Assembly (NCBI GenBank): GCA_910586515.1
Contig: CAJUGL010000050.1
Location: 1 to 24,868, forward strand
Length of the DNA stretch: 24,868 nucleotides
From: an uncultured Acetatifactor sp.
Lineage (GTDB): Bacteria > Bacillota > Clostridia > Lachnospirales > Lachnospiraceae
Direction of reading: 5' to 3'
Made by a program: the position numbers and the translations under genes. Shown here piece after piece: positions 16,344 to 24,562 of the stretch; the first letter of the stretch is position 1, and every line of letters begins with the position of its first letter. The notes beneath the pieces were generated by a model. It was given only the letters and a program-made list of their open reading frames with translations, searched no databases and was not told the origin of the DNA.

Positions 16344-16375
16344 TTTTGTCTGCGGAACAAAAGCGGCAGACAAAA
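16344..16375 (-). terminator. Hairpin after the FliD-like gene
   Basis: TTTTGTCTGC and GCAGACAAAA form a perfect 10-bp stem with a 12-base loop, four bases beyond the stop of the FliD-like gene. Next to it AAAGAAT/ATTCTTT (16331-16346) forms a second small inverted repeat. No T run beyond the stem arm itself. Confidence 0.55.
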
Positions 16376-16379
16376 CAGA

Positions 16380-17594
16380 TTAAACAATTCCGTTATAGCC
16401 GAGGCTTCCCTGTACATTATATCCTCCGGCTGCAGTATAACCGTTAGCAGCATTTGCCTGTGTCTTCATATAGAAATCTACAAGCGAAGCATTGCCGGCA
16501 ACAGAAGAACCGTAGTCCTTGAAAAATTTCTGCACCTTGGACATATCGGATTTTTTGAAGGTGTCTTCATCGATTGTCATCCTGCCCTTGGCGTCCACAC
16601 TGATCCCAAACTGCTTCAACGAATCTGCATTCTGCGCAGTCTTCTGCCGGATGTAAGACAAATTCGCAATTACGCCTGAATTCGAACTGGATTCCGCAGT
16701 CTTCAGCATGCTGTTGTAATTGTTCACAAAACTTTTCGCAGTGGCAAAAATCTTTGCAATATCGTATCCCTCATTGCCGTCCTTATCCGTTACTTTCTCA
16801 TATAAATCAGCAGACGCAAGCGCATTGCCGTCCGCCTTGACTCCCGCCGCACCGGTCACCACCGGCTTCTTATCCGTTCCGGTATCAGTACCGGTAGTCT
16901 TGTCTGTTCCGGATGTGGAAGCGCTGCCCGCAAAATGGACGCGGGACGCAAGCCTGGAACCATAGCTCATGACATCCTCGGCTGAAAACATCTCCTGCAC
17001 CTTGGAGATATCCGCCTCCTTCAGCTTTGCCTCGTTGAGGTCAAGCGTACCCTTTGCATTGACTTTGATCCCGATTTCCGCAAGCATATCCGCACTTGCC
17101 GAGGTGGCGCTCATCATGTTTGCAACATATGCTGTCTGGCTCGTCAGAGTAGATCCTTTTGCCGCAGTTACAACTTTGTTGTAATCAGTCACAAAAGCTT
17201 TTACGGCAGAAACTACTTTATCTGCAGCGCTCCGGCCATTGTCAGTGTCGGTATAAGTACTGTCGTTCTGCAGTGCTGCAATAGAATTCTTCAGGGTGGA
17301 AAGACCTGAGGTCAGGCTGGAATTCGCTTCCTGCACATCTTTGGAAACTTTCGGGTTCCGCTTTTCCTGTTCCATTTTCTCGAGAATATTGTAGGAACTT
17401 CTGCTTGTGCCGTTGGACGATGTACTTGAAGCCTGCCCGGCGCCATAATAAGCCTTCATCAGCTTGCCGTAGCTGCCGTTCCTGATGCTGGCGTAATCCG
17501 AAAGAAAATTCAGATTGCCCATTCCGCCGGACGAAAGACCCTGGAATAGATAAGAATAATCCTGCCGCGAATCTACATTGATACTAACTCCCAT
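16380..17594 (-). CDS. FliD-like (flagellar hook-associated 2 C-like) protein with internal duplication
   Basis: 404 residues starting MGVSINVDSRQDYSYLFQGL; AAAGGAG is eight bases before this ATG, whereas the GTG three codons upstream overlaps the site. The protein has two homologous halves. Each has an ...V.AFV.DYN... helix, an asparagine-rich stretch, an 'IGIKVNAKGTLDLNEAKLKE' or 'FGISVDAKGRMTIDEDTFKK' block and 'ADISKVQEMF' or 'SDMSKVQKFF'. These blocks are typical of the FliD/HAP2 C-terminal region. The halves are joined by a Thr/Gly/Asp-rich linker (GTDKTTGTDTGTDKK). FliD caps the flagellar filament; this protein lacks the normal N-terminal domain and stands without flagellar genes, so it is probably a surface or cap-like relative. 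The DYASIRNGSYGKLMKAYY segment near the start appears in Lachnospiraceae proteins of this sort as far as I recall. Confidence 0.75.
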   Translation of the reverse strand: MGVSINVDSRQDYSYLFQGLSSGGMGNLNFLSDYASIRNGSYGKLMKAYYGAGQASSTSSNGTSRSSYNILEKMEQEKRNPKVSKDVQEANSSLTSGLSTLKNSIAALQNDSTYTDTDNGRSAADKVVSAVKAFVTDYNKVVTAAKGSTLTSQTAYVANMMSATSASADMLAEIGIKVNAKGTLDLNEAKLKEADISKVQEMFSAEDVMSYGSRLASRVHFAGSASTSGTDKTTGTDTGTDKKPVVTGAAGVKADGNALASADLYEKVTDKDGNEGYDIAKIFATAKSFVNNYNSMLKTAESSSNSGVIANLSYIRQKTAQNADSLKQFGISVDAKGRMTIDEDTFKKSDMSKVQKFFKDYGSSVAGNASLVDFYMKTQANAANGYTAAGGYNVQGSLGYNGIV

Positions 17595-17721
17595 TGTCAT
17601 CACTCCTTTGCATTAAAGTATAGGCTATATAACCTATATCGTCATTATTTTCCTGATAATTAACAGCAAATGGAATTTTAATCCCCATTCCGCGGAGCAA
17701 TTCAGACAGAGCACTGAATGT

Positions 17722-18594
17722 TTACAGTTCCAAACTGTTACTCCAGGCCTTCCTTCCCTCCGCATCCGTTACTTCTGCCCGGATAAAGGTCTCGAAGGGC
17801 AGAATCTCGCAGGAAGCTTCCGTCAGATCCCTGCCCCGAACACATCTCCCCCTGGCCCACACTGCGTTGGAGAAAAAGCTGATACGGGAAACCGGACTAC
17901 ATTTCACGCTTATCCGATCCCCCTCGCGGAATAGATGTATCTCCGGTCCCTGAGTTGCATAGAAATCCTTCCTTCGAATGGCCTCCAATATCTGTCCGTC
18001 CCCGGCATCGGCCCCGCAGGCCAGCATAATATAAGATGAAGTTTCGTCAGCACCGTCGTAATAATGGGTGTCATCGTCCGCAATAAGAGGATACAGAAGT
18101 CCCCTGCACGCCGCACAGTCCGCAAAATGCCCGGAATAGGGACGGGAGGATTCCCCCGCATCCGAAACCGTGTTGTAGATTTCCGTAGCTCCGATCCCTT
18201 TCAGGCCGGCAGCCTGTTCCACCGTATTCATGGACCATGCCGGATGGGCCAGCACTGCCATTCCCCCACACTGATTGATCTCGTCTATGATCCTCTGGGC
18301 GGAATCCTCCTTCCCCACCAGAGGCTCCCGCTCACAGCCAAGGGCAAGAAAATGGAAAACGCCCTCCGCGCCGTTTCCGCCTCCGATATTGTATTCCGCT
18401 CCGGATAAGATCCGCAAACCTTCCGTCTCCCCGCTGCACCGGTATTTCCAGTGATCCGTCACCGCAATAAGGTCATAACCTGCCTCTCTGTAGATAATCG
18501 CCGCCTCCCGGAGCGATTTACAGCCGTCAGACTCTGTAGTGTGAAGATGAAGGTTTATTTTCAATCTGGTTCTTCCGAACATGTCTGTAATCAT
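17722..18594 (-). CDS. PHP domain metal-dependent phosphoesterase
   Basis: 290 residues from MITDMFGRTRLKINLHLHTT; the open frame reaches further upstream but only into repeat DNA, and AAAGGTG stands before this ATG. Metal ligands of the PHP fold are visible: HLHTTESDG, AVTDHW, a glutamate in SGAEYN, VLAHPAW, and ADDDTH near residue 190. Such stand-alone PHP proteins hydrolyse phosphoesters with a trinuclear metal centre; substrates include 3',5'-nucleoside bisphosphates and short RNAs, but this one is not determined. A C-terminal domain of about 80 residues (EIHLFREGDRISVKC to the end) looks like a beta-rich extension. The gene is intact and alone in its transcript. Confidence 0.88.
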   Translation of the reverse strand: MITDMFGRTRLKINLHLHTTESDGCKSLREAAIIYREAGYDLIAVTDHWKYRCSGETEGLRILSGAEYNIGGGNGAEGVFHFLALGCEREPLVGKEDSAQRIIDEINQCGGMAVLAHPAWSMNTVEQAAGLKGIGATEIYNTVSDAGESSRPYSGHFADCAACRGLLYPLIADDDTHYYDGADETSSYIMLACGADAGDGQILEAIRRKDFYATQGPEIHLFREGDRISVKCSPVSRISFFSNAVWARGRCVRGRDLTEASCEILPFETFIRAEVTDAEGRKAWSNSLEL

Positions 18595-18709
18595 GGTTGA
18601 TCCGCACCTTTCTTTTTTTGTTTTCCTTATCGGAACCGCCTGCACCCGCCGCGCTCTTTCAGTATACGCCCAGCCGCCTGGAAATGCAAGTTTCTGTTCA
18701 CTCCGTTCG

Positions 18710-18891
18710 CAGTAAACCCCCTTGCAACCGGCTGCTCCACCTCGCATGAAAGTCTGGGGGTTTACTGTGGATGCACACAAACCCGCAAGGGAAGCGGGTT
18801 TGGCGCACTGCTGTCTTGCAAAATGAGCAAGGAAGCTCATTTTGACTGCGCGGTTTCCGCAAGGCAAGGTGCAGGACTTTCACCATAACAG
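18710..18891. repeat. Intergenic repeat element rich in hairpins
   Basis: Four inverted repeats in 180 bases. CAGTAAACCCCC (18710-18721) with GGGGGTTTACTG (18756-18767), 12 bp. AAACCCGC (18779-18786) with GCGGGTTT (18794-18801), loop AAGGGAA. AAAATGAGC (18820-18828) with GCTCATTTT (18835-18843), loop AAGGAA. GAAAGTC near 18749 with GACTTTC near 18885. The two middle hairpins share the pattern 'GC-AAGG-(G)-AA-GC'. This looks like a dispersed REP/MITE-like intergenic repeat or a structured RNA; other copies cannot be tested here. Confidence 0.55.
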
Positions 18892-18923
18892 ATGCAATAC
18901 CGCGAAAAACACTTCGCCCAGTC

Positions 18924-18952
18924 TTGGCTTCTAATTCTCCCTGTGTTATAAT
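18924..18952 (+). promoter_or_regulatory. Promoter of the small membrane protein gene
   Basis: TTGGCT (18924-18929), 17 bases, TATAAT (18947-18952), followed 18 bases later by AAGGAG and the ATG at 18984. Confidence 0.7.
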
Positions 18953-18983
18953 GGACTTATTCATTTTTACAAGGAGTATATTT

Positions 18984-19406
18984 ATGAAAACGTATAAGAT
19001 TTCAGCAAACTCTCCCTTTACCGTCCCTGTAGTGTTTATCACGGTGCTCTCCGCCGCATGGCTCATCCTGAACCTTCTTCCCATTCCGGTGGAAGGGCAG
19101 TTTGAACCCAAATGGATCAATCCGGTCCTGGCTGCCGTTCTCCTGATCCCCTTCGGCTTCCTGTCATTCAAAATGCACCGCCGCAGCCTGACGCTCCATG
19201 AAAACGACATGGTGTATATTCCGCTTCTGGGCGCTCCCCGGACCATGTCCTACAGTGACCTGCAGAAGATCTCCATCGGAGGCAAAAGCTACTGTCTCTA
19301 TACTTCGGACGACAAGGTGCTGCTCCGCTTTGACGACGCCTTTACGTCAAATGCCAGCGACATCGTGGCCTTTCTGAAGAGCAAGGGCGTGAAGGCAGAG
19401 CTTTGA
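18984..19406 (+). CDS. Small membrane protein with PH-like cytoplasmic domain, unknown function
   Basis: 140 residues; the start is MKTYKISANSPFTVPVVFIT, behind AAGGAG, and not the earlier Met in the promoter region. Two membrane helices are clear: about residues 12-33 (VPVVFITVLSAAWLILNLLP) and 46-63 (PVLAAVLLIPFGFLSF). The C-terminal half reads as a beta-barrel of a PH-like type (SLTLHENDMVYIPLLG, RTMSYSDLQKISIGGKSY, VLLRFDDAF, ending in a helix DIVAFLKSKG), as in bacterial bPH proteins. Function unknown. It stands 54 bases before pncB on the same strand and may be cotranscribed. Confidence 0.8.
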   Translation: MKTYKISANSPFTVPVVFITVLSAAWLILNLLPIPVEGQFEPKWINPVLAAVLLIPFGFLSFKMHRRSLTLHENDMVYIPLLGAPRTMSYSDLQKISIGGKSYCLYTSDDKVLLRFDDAFTSNASDIVAFLKSKGVKAEL

Positions 19407-19460
19407 TGCCTTTCCGCCGGACAGTCTGCATGGAAAATACAGAAAGGAACACAAAACAAA

Positions 19461-20915
19461 ATGGACAGACAAAATCTCACCCTCATGACGGATCTGTACG
19501 AACTGACCATGATGCAGGGCTATTTCCGGCACAAGGATCAAAATGAAACCGTCATCTTCGACGCATTCTACCGCAAGAATCCCTGCGACGGCGGCTATGC
19601 CATTTCAGCCGGCCTGGAACAGGTCATTCAGTACATCAAGGAACTGCGCTTTGACCAGGAAGATATTGATTATCTGGCTTCCCTTGGCATATTCCAGGCA
19701 GAGTTCCTGGAATACTTAAAAACATTCCGTTTCTCGGGAGATCTCTATGCCATCCCGGAGGGAACGGTTATGTTCCCCAGAGAGCCGGTGATCAAGGTTA
19801 TTGCCCCCATCATGGAAGCCCAGCTGGTGGAGACCGCCATCCTGAACATCATCAATCATCAGAGCCTGATCGCCACGAAAGCCGCCAGGGTATGTTATGC
19901 CGCCAAAGGAGACGGAATCATGGAATTCGGACTGCGGAGAGCCCAGGGACCCGATGCGGGCACTTACGGGGCCAGAGCTGCCGTCATCGGCGGCTGCACA
20001 GGCACCAGCAATGTGCTCTGCGGCCAACTGTTTGATGTGCCGGTGAAGGGCACTCATGCCCACAGCTGGATAATGAGTTTCTCCGACGAGTACACCGCTT
20101 TCAAGACCTATGCGGAGATGTATCCCTCTGCCTGTATTTTGTTGGTAGACACCTATGATACCCTCAAGTCCGGCGTCCCCAATGCCATCAAGGTATTTTC
20201 CGAAATGCGGGAGGCCGGCATACCCTTAAGCTTCTACGGCATCCGTCTGGACAGCGGCGACCTGGCTTATCTGTCCAAACAGGCCCGGAAGATGCTTGAT
20301 GCCGCAGGCTTTCCTGATGCGGTAATCTCCGCCTCCAATGACCTGGACGAATACCTGATCGACAGCCTGAAAGCACAGGGTGCCGCCATTACTTCCTGGG
20401 GTGTAGGCACCAATCTGATCACCTCCAAGGACAATCCTTCCTTCGGCGGGGTATATAAATTGGCTGCCATCCAGGATTCTGACGGACAGTTTATTCCCAA
20501 AATCAAACTCTCCGAAAACAGCGAAAAAGTTACCAATCCCGGAGACAAGAAAATATATCGTATTTACGAAAAAGAGACCGGGAAAATCAAAGCCGATTTG
20601 ATCTGTTTAACAGAAGAAGAATATCGGGAAACCGACGATCTCATGCTTTTTGACCCTGCCGAACCCTGGAAAAAGACCAAACTCCAAGGCGGCACCTATA
20701 GACTGCGCCCTCTGATGGAGCACATCTTTCATCAGGGCGAATGCTGCTATACCTCCCCGAAAGTCATGGATATCCGCGCCTACTGCCAGCAGGAACTGGA
20801 CACCCTCTGGGATGAGACAAAGCGTCTGGTAAACCCCCATGAGGTGTATGTAGACCTGTCCCAAAAGCTGTATGACACAAAAATCAGGTTGCTTGAAGAA
20901 ATGAGCGGAAGCTGA
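19461..20915 (+). CDS. pncB: Nicotinate phosphoribosyltransferase
   Basis: 484 residues, usual for the clostridial form. Joins nicotinate to PRPP with ATP to make nicotinate mononucleotide in NAD salvage. Family marks: N-terminal LTLMTDLYELTMMQGYF, catalytic-histidine motif GTHAHSWIMSF, EFGLRRAQGPDAG, DTYDTLKSGVPNAI, and IRLDSGDLAYLSKQARKML for phosphoribosyl binding, then a later GVGTNLITSKDNPS glycine-rich loop. AAAGGAAC stands before the ATG. No break. The upstream membrane protein gene may share its transcript; a hairpin terminator follows. Confidence 0.97.
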   Translation: MDRQNLTLMTDLYELTMMQGYFRHKDQNETVIFDAFYRKNPCDGGYAISAGLEQVIQYIKELRFDQEDIDYLASLGIFQAEFLEYLKTFRFSGDLYAIPEGTVMFPREPVIKVIAPIMEAQLVETAILNIINHQSLIATKAARVCYAAKGDGIMEFGLRRAQGPDAGTYGARAAVIGGCTGTSNVLCGQLFDVPVKGTHAHSWIMSFSDEYTAFKTYAEMYPSACILLVDTYDTLKSGVPNAIKVFSEMREAGIPLSFYGIRLDSGDLAYLSKQARKMLDAAGFPDAVISASNDLDEYLIDSLKAQGAAITSWGVGTNLITSKDNPSFGGVYKLAAIQDSDGQFIPKIKLSENSEKVTNPGDKKIYRIYEKETGKIKADLICLTEEEYRETDDLMLFDPAEPWKKTKLQGGTYRLRPLMEHIFHQGECCYTSPKVMDIRAYCQQELDTLWDETKRLVNPHEVYVDLSQKLYDTKIRLLEEMSGS

Positions 20916-20932
20916 ACGCCATAAACCATACA

Positions 20933-20961
20933 AGGCAGAGCCTATTGCAGGTTCTGCCTTT
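20933..20961 (+). terminator. Terminator after pncB
   Basis: AAGGCAGAGCC (20933-20943) pairs with GGTTCTGCCTT (20951-20961) with one G-T pair, loop of seven, T-rich at the 3' arm. It may serve spoVT on the other strand as well. Confidence 0.6.
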
Positions 20962-20982
20962 ACAGCTGCCGTTCTTTCCGCT

Positions 20983-21528
20983 TTATTGCTCCATCTGCCG
21001 CCCGAGGAACCCAGCCGCCGACATCAGCAGCTTCTGCTCCACTTCCCCCATGCGGCTCTTGTTATCATTCTGCAGCAAAACCACGCTTCCGATAATATCT
21101 CCTTCGCACAGAATCGGCGCAATGGCCTCATGCTGATACTCGTCTCCTCCCTCATCACATACCGGAATAAAGCTTCTGTCTCCCCGGGAAGCCATGATCG
21201 TCTCCCTGTTATGGATTTTCTCCTCCATCTGCCTGCTGACGGACTTATTCACCATCTGCTTATATCCCCCTGCCGCCGCGATAAACTGATCTCTGTCCGC
21301 AATCAGCGCAGCATGCCCCGAAACCTGGGCCAGACTCTCCGCATACTGTTTGGCAAAAGTGCTCATCTCTCCGATGGGAGAGTATTTTTTCAAAATAACC
21401 TGCCCCTCTCTGTCGGTAAAAATTTCCAGCGGATCTGATTCCCTGATATGCAATGTCCTGCGGATTTCCTTAGGGATGACAATTCTGCCCAAATCATCTA
21501 TACGTCTCACAATTCCTGTTGCCTTCAT
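20983..21528 (-). CDS. spoVT: Stage V sporulation protein T
   Basis: 181 residues, same length as B. subtilis SpoVT. The N-terminal swapped-hairpin AbrB domain is near-perfect: MKATGIVRRIDDLGRIVIPK, then EIRRTLHIRESDPLEIF. The C-terminal GAF-like domain runs from about YSPIGEMSTFAKQYAESLAQ to the end. SpoVT is a DNA-binding regulator active in the forespore under sigma-G; it tunes sigma-G genes and spore coat/cortex and germination properties. GGAGGG stands nine bases before the ATG. It runs convergent to pncB. Its presence says the organism makes endospores. Confidence 0.96.
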   Translation of the reverse strand: MKATGIVRRIDDLGRIVIPKEIRRTLHIRESDPLEIFTDREGQVILKKYSPIGEMSTFAKQYAESLAQVSGHAALIADRDQFIAAAGGYKQMVNKSVSRQMEEKIHNRETIMASRGDRSFIPVCDEGGDEYQHEAIAPILCEGDIIGSVVLLQNDNKSRMGEVEQKLLMSAAGFLGRQMEQ

Positions 21529-21626
21529 AGATACATTCCCTCCGTTTGTCGAGTTTACTTAAGCCCCTGCCATGAGAATATCCAGACAGCAGCCTTTTTA
21601 TCATGCGATGTGAAGTTAGTATCTGT

Positions 21627-21666
21627 AAAAAAAGGAATTATATACAAGTTTATTGATTATAATTCC
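21627..21666 (-). terminator. Terminator of the pglZ operon
   Basis: GGAATTATA (21658-21666 read on the minus strand) pairs perfectly with TATAATTCC (21634-21642 read on the minus strand), 9 bp, followed by seven T (21627-21633). A second, overlapping inverted repeat TACAAGTT/AACTTGTA (21643-21650 with 21671-21678) encloses part of it and covers the stop codon of the 92-residue gene. Confidence 0.85.
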
Positions 21667-21668
21667 CG

Positions 21669-21947
21669 TCAACTTGTACATTCCAATAAAATTTCGCTGA
21701 TTTTTTCCCACAGCTGATTTCTCTCTGCCCCGTTCTCATCACTCATCAGCAGGCTGCTGAATCCCTTATATTCAGCGCCATTACTACAGCAGTCCTTTAA
21801 GATCAGTTTTTTCCCTTCCGGCAATCTGCTGTCATCCGTTAAAGAAATACAAATACTCCACTTCTTTAAAGGTTTCCGTACTGAGTGACGCAGCCGATAA
21901 AGTTTCTCTGTATTGTCCGAACGCAATTTTTCCTCAATCCGCTCCAT
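21669..21947 (-). CDS. Unknown small protein following pglZ
   Basis: 92 residues; AGGAGG stands seven bases before the ATG, and the start is 11 bases after the pglZ stop, so it is cotranscribed with pglZ. Basic N-terminal half (KLYRLRHSVRKPLKKW), then ICISLTDDSRLPEGKKLIL, a Cys pair in KDCCSNG and an acidic end. No BrxL (AAA+/Lon) feature is seen, nor any catalytic motif I know. It could be a small BREX accessory protein or the stub of a lost gene; the perfect ribosome site and tight spacing favour a real gene. Confidence 0.6.
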   Translation of the reverse strand: MERIEEKLRSDNTEKLYRLRHSVRKPLKKWSICISLTDDSRLPEGKKLILKDCCSNGAEYKGFSSLLMSDENGAERNQLWEKISEILLECTS

Positions 21948-21958
21948 ATGGCATCCTC

Positions 21959-24553
21959 CTATCCAAAGAAATCAAAATCATCCACTGCCAGAGCAATGTC
22001 TATTTGAAATTCTTCCTGCGCTTTTATTTCTCCGCCTTCCTCCGCAATCACAAGATAATAAATTTCTTTGTTATCATATTTCAGGGACTTCAGATTAAAG
22101 TTGCACCGGAATGTACGCTCCTGTCCATTCTCACTGGTCTTATCCGCAATGATTTTCTGAACGTCACTGATTTGTTTTCCGTTTCCATCCGTAAAATATG
22201 CCTGATAAACAGCCCCCACTCTGTTATCTCCCACCGCCTGCTTCTGATAAAAATTCAGTGAGAAAATCAGATTGCTAATCTTATGTGTTGCGGAAAGCAA
22301 ACTTACTTCCACAGATTTTGTATCATATGCATCCTTATTGCGCTGATATTCTTTGGATTGATTCCTGATAAAATGATATTCTATCAGAGGAACACACAAT
22401 TCCTGCAGGCTGATACCGCCATGTACATAATTCAATCCGCCGCCATTCATTTTGATACGGACATTCCCCCTGGGCGCATATGCCTCATAATCCGTATTCC
22501 CATCAAGGAATTTTACATACTGTAAATATTCCGGCTTTGAATCTTTCATCAGAATTGCATATCGCCTGCCATACTCCACAATACGATTTTTAAATCCTGC
22601 TTTATCTGCCTTATCCTCCTCGGTCAAAGGACTATATGTGTATAAAAATCCGTGGTCCGCCGTAATCATGATATTTGTCCCTCCAAAGTCGCTGGTAATA
22701 ATCCGCACAAGGTTTTTCAACTCTTCCATGGCATCATCACAGGCCGGGAAAACAAGTGAGTCCGCAGTATGACTGGCTTCATCGATGGTATCATGATAGA
22801 TATATACCACATTCTTCGACTTCACCCATGCACTCCGCTCCTGCCTTTTGGCAGTTACCAGATCTGTATATTTTAACGCAACACTGTCTTCCCTGTCAGC
22901 CTTTAACACCCTGTCCCTGTCATGACATTCTGTACTCTTTCCATCCGCAAGCACCTCAACCATATTCCCCCGAAGCTCTACCGACAGCGTTTCGTGGGGA
23001 AGCAATGCTGCCATTCCAAACTTTGTAATCGCAGGGAAAATCCCCTGCATACTGCTTAATTCCACCTGGCTTTTTGTCTCTCTGCGCAATTGCTCCGCAA
23101 GGTCAGCCGCGACTTCATACCGCAGCGCATCCGAAATAATCACAAACACCCTGTTATCCGCATTCTTCACCTTGCTCCGATAGAAATCCGTCTGCTGCGG
23201 AACTTCCGGTATCTTTCCATAGCGCTCCATTTCCGCCGCACATACTTTTGACCAGTTTTCTCCCAACTGTCCTAAAAACCAGTTTTGATACAGCCCCTCT
23301 GCCTTTTCCGTTACATGGCTGAAGAGATCGTGAAGTTTCGCATGATACGTTTTCAGGCTCCTGCCGTAACTTCTATGAAACAAACGGTAAAAAACATCCA
23401 TCTTGTAATATTCCGCAGTATATTCCTTCCAGACTTTCACCGCCTGCGCGGAATGGAAACCGGCCGTATGCGCTTTGAAAAAATCCTGCATATTTGCAAC
23501 CTGCAAGATGCCCTCATAAAAGTCTTTCACTTCCTCATACCACACACAAGTGCGCCGCTTTTCCACTGTCTTCCGGATTCTGTTTACCTCTATAATGCTA
23601 TCTGCAATTTCCGTCATCAGCTTTATTAAAATCAGCTCATGAATACAGGGAAAGATTTCTGTATTGACAAGGTCCGCCACATCCTGTTTCCCAAATTGCT
23701 CTGAAAGCTTTAATTCCTCCTCAATTCCTGTTGCAATCTCGCGCAGCCGGTCTGCATCCGTACCATGCAGCCACTCCGATACAAAATCATAACAATATGC
23801 CTGATGCGCCTCCGACAGAAAACCTTTCCATTTTGCCAGAAATTCCGGCTGCATGGTGCGGGTTGCGCTGGTTAATAAAATATGCGCTGCCAAATGGCCC
23901 AAATTGGGCGTATCTGCACCATAGCCTGTGCCTTTCTGCACCATGTTCCAAAAGGCCTTATCAATTCCATAGTCTGCGAAATCACAGTATAAATGATTTG
24001 TCTCCGCATCCAGTCCGGCACAAAGCACCTTCTTTATAATGGCAGACGGCGTCACATCTACAATACCTGCCAACGCCCCCATAACAGCCATATCAAGCTG
24101 CCTCGGCACAGACGGGACATGTTTCTGCTTTGCAATCTTTTCTCTGCGAACAGATGCTTTAAAAAACTTGCCATACCCTTTCACCTGCTTCCTAAGTACT
24201 GCCGTCTGCGGAAGTCCCATTTCATCCATCCAGTTTGAAATCAAATCAGCCCGGTACTCCTCGCTGTACAGCCTGATATCCAAAAGCCAGTCATCCTCCG
24301 GTTTCTCATGTGACAAAGGACAATAAACCACATAATTGCCTGTGGTATCTTCCACTCCCAGTAATTTCTTCACGGCAAAATAATTTGTCCCTGTAAGCGC
24401 AATCAACTTCGCATCCCGCAGGACAATCTCATCCAACTGATCTTCAAATTCCCGTTCTTCATCACACCAGAATATAATTCTGCGTTTATAAAATTCCGGT
24501 AAGGGCCTCGCAAAACGCTGGTTCAAATCCTGTATCACTTTTTCTGAATCCAT
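21959..24553 (-). CDS. pglZ: BREX type 1 alkaline-phosphatase-like protein PglZ (type A)
   Basis: 864 residues, in the size range of the BREX-1 form. The N-terminal part opens RRIIFWCDEEREFEDQLDEI, the typical PglZ start. The alkaline-phosphatase-like core is at about residues 469-640: RVFVIISDALRYEVAADLAE with the metal-binding aspartate at 475, HDTIDEASH (587-595) and ITADHGFLYTYS (D633, H634). A C-terminal beta-rich domain follows. In BREX, PglZ works with BrxB, BrxC, PglX and BrxL to methylate host DNA and stop phage replication; it is essential to defence. Start: TGAGGT before the ATG, nine bases after the stop of the upstream gene. Downstream, only a 92-residue gene and a terminator follow; brxL is not here. 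The N-terminal genes of the operon lie beyond the window. Confidence 0.93.
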   Translation of the reverse strand: MDSEKVIQDLNQRFARPLPEFYKRRIIFWCDEEREFEDQLDEIVLRDAKLIALTGTNYFAVKKLLGVEDTTGNYVVYCPLSHEKPEDDWLLDIRLYSEEYRADLISNWMDEMGLPQTAVLRKQVKGYGKFFKASVRREKIAKQKHVPSVPRQLDMAVMGALAGIVDVTPSAIIKKVLCAGLDAETNHLYCDFADYGIDKAFWNMVQKGTGYGADTPNLGHLAAHILLTSATRTMQPEFLAKWKGFLSEAHQAYCYDFVSEWLHGTDADRLREIATGIEEELKLSEQFGKQDVADLVNTEIFPCIHELILIKLMTEIADSIIEVNRIRKTVEKRRTCVWYEEVKDFYEGILQVANMQDFFKAHTAGFHSAQAVKVWKEYTAEYYKMDVFYRLFHRSYGRSLKTYHAKLHDLFSHVTEKAEGLYQNWFLGQLGENWSKVCAAEMERYGKIPEVPQQTDFYRSKVKNADNRVFVIISDALRYEVAADLAEQLRRETKSQVELSSMQGIFPAITKFGMAALLPHETLSVELRGNMVEVLADGKSTECHDRDRVLKADREDSVALKYTDLVTAKRQERSAWVKSKNVVYIYHDTIDEASHTADSLVFPACDDAMEELKNLVRIITSDFGGTNIMITADHGFLYTYSPLTEEDKADKAGFKNRIVEYGRRYAILMKDSKPEYLQYVKFLDGNTDYEAYAPRGNVRIKMNGGGLNYVHGGISLQELCVPLIEYHFIRNQSKEYQRNKDAYDTKSVEVSLLSATHKISNLIFSLNFYQKQAVGDNRVGAVYQAYFTDGNGKQISDVQKIIADKTSENGQERTFRCNFNLKSLKYDNKEIYYLVIAEEGGEIKAQEEFQIDIALAVDDFDFFG

Positions 24554-24562
24554 TCTGTTACC

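Larger units (their letters stand above)
18595..18983. other. Intergenic region, 389 bases
   Basis: Contains the ribosome site of the PHP gene at one end, a block of nested inverted repeats (18710-18891, listed apart) in the middle, and the promoter and AAGGAG of the small membrane protein at the other end. I see no convincing gene here; open frames crossing it are repeat DNA. Confidence 0.6.

Noticed and set aside
17595..17721. Sigma-D type flagellar promoter before the FliD-like gene
   Set aside because: GACGATATA resembles half of the consensus, but no TAAA stands at the right distance; a small inverted repeat TATAGG/CCTATA (17619-17638) is there but its role is unclear.
18595..18867. Longer N-terminus for the PHP protein (start at 18867)
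   Set aside because: The added 91 codons are the intergenic repeat element; the ATG at 18594 has a ribosome site and fits the family start.
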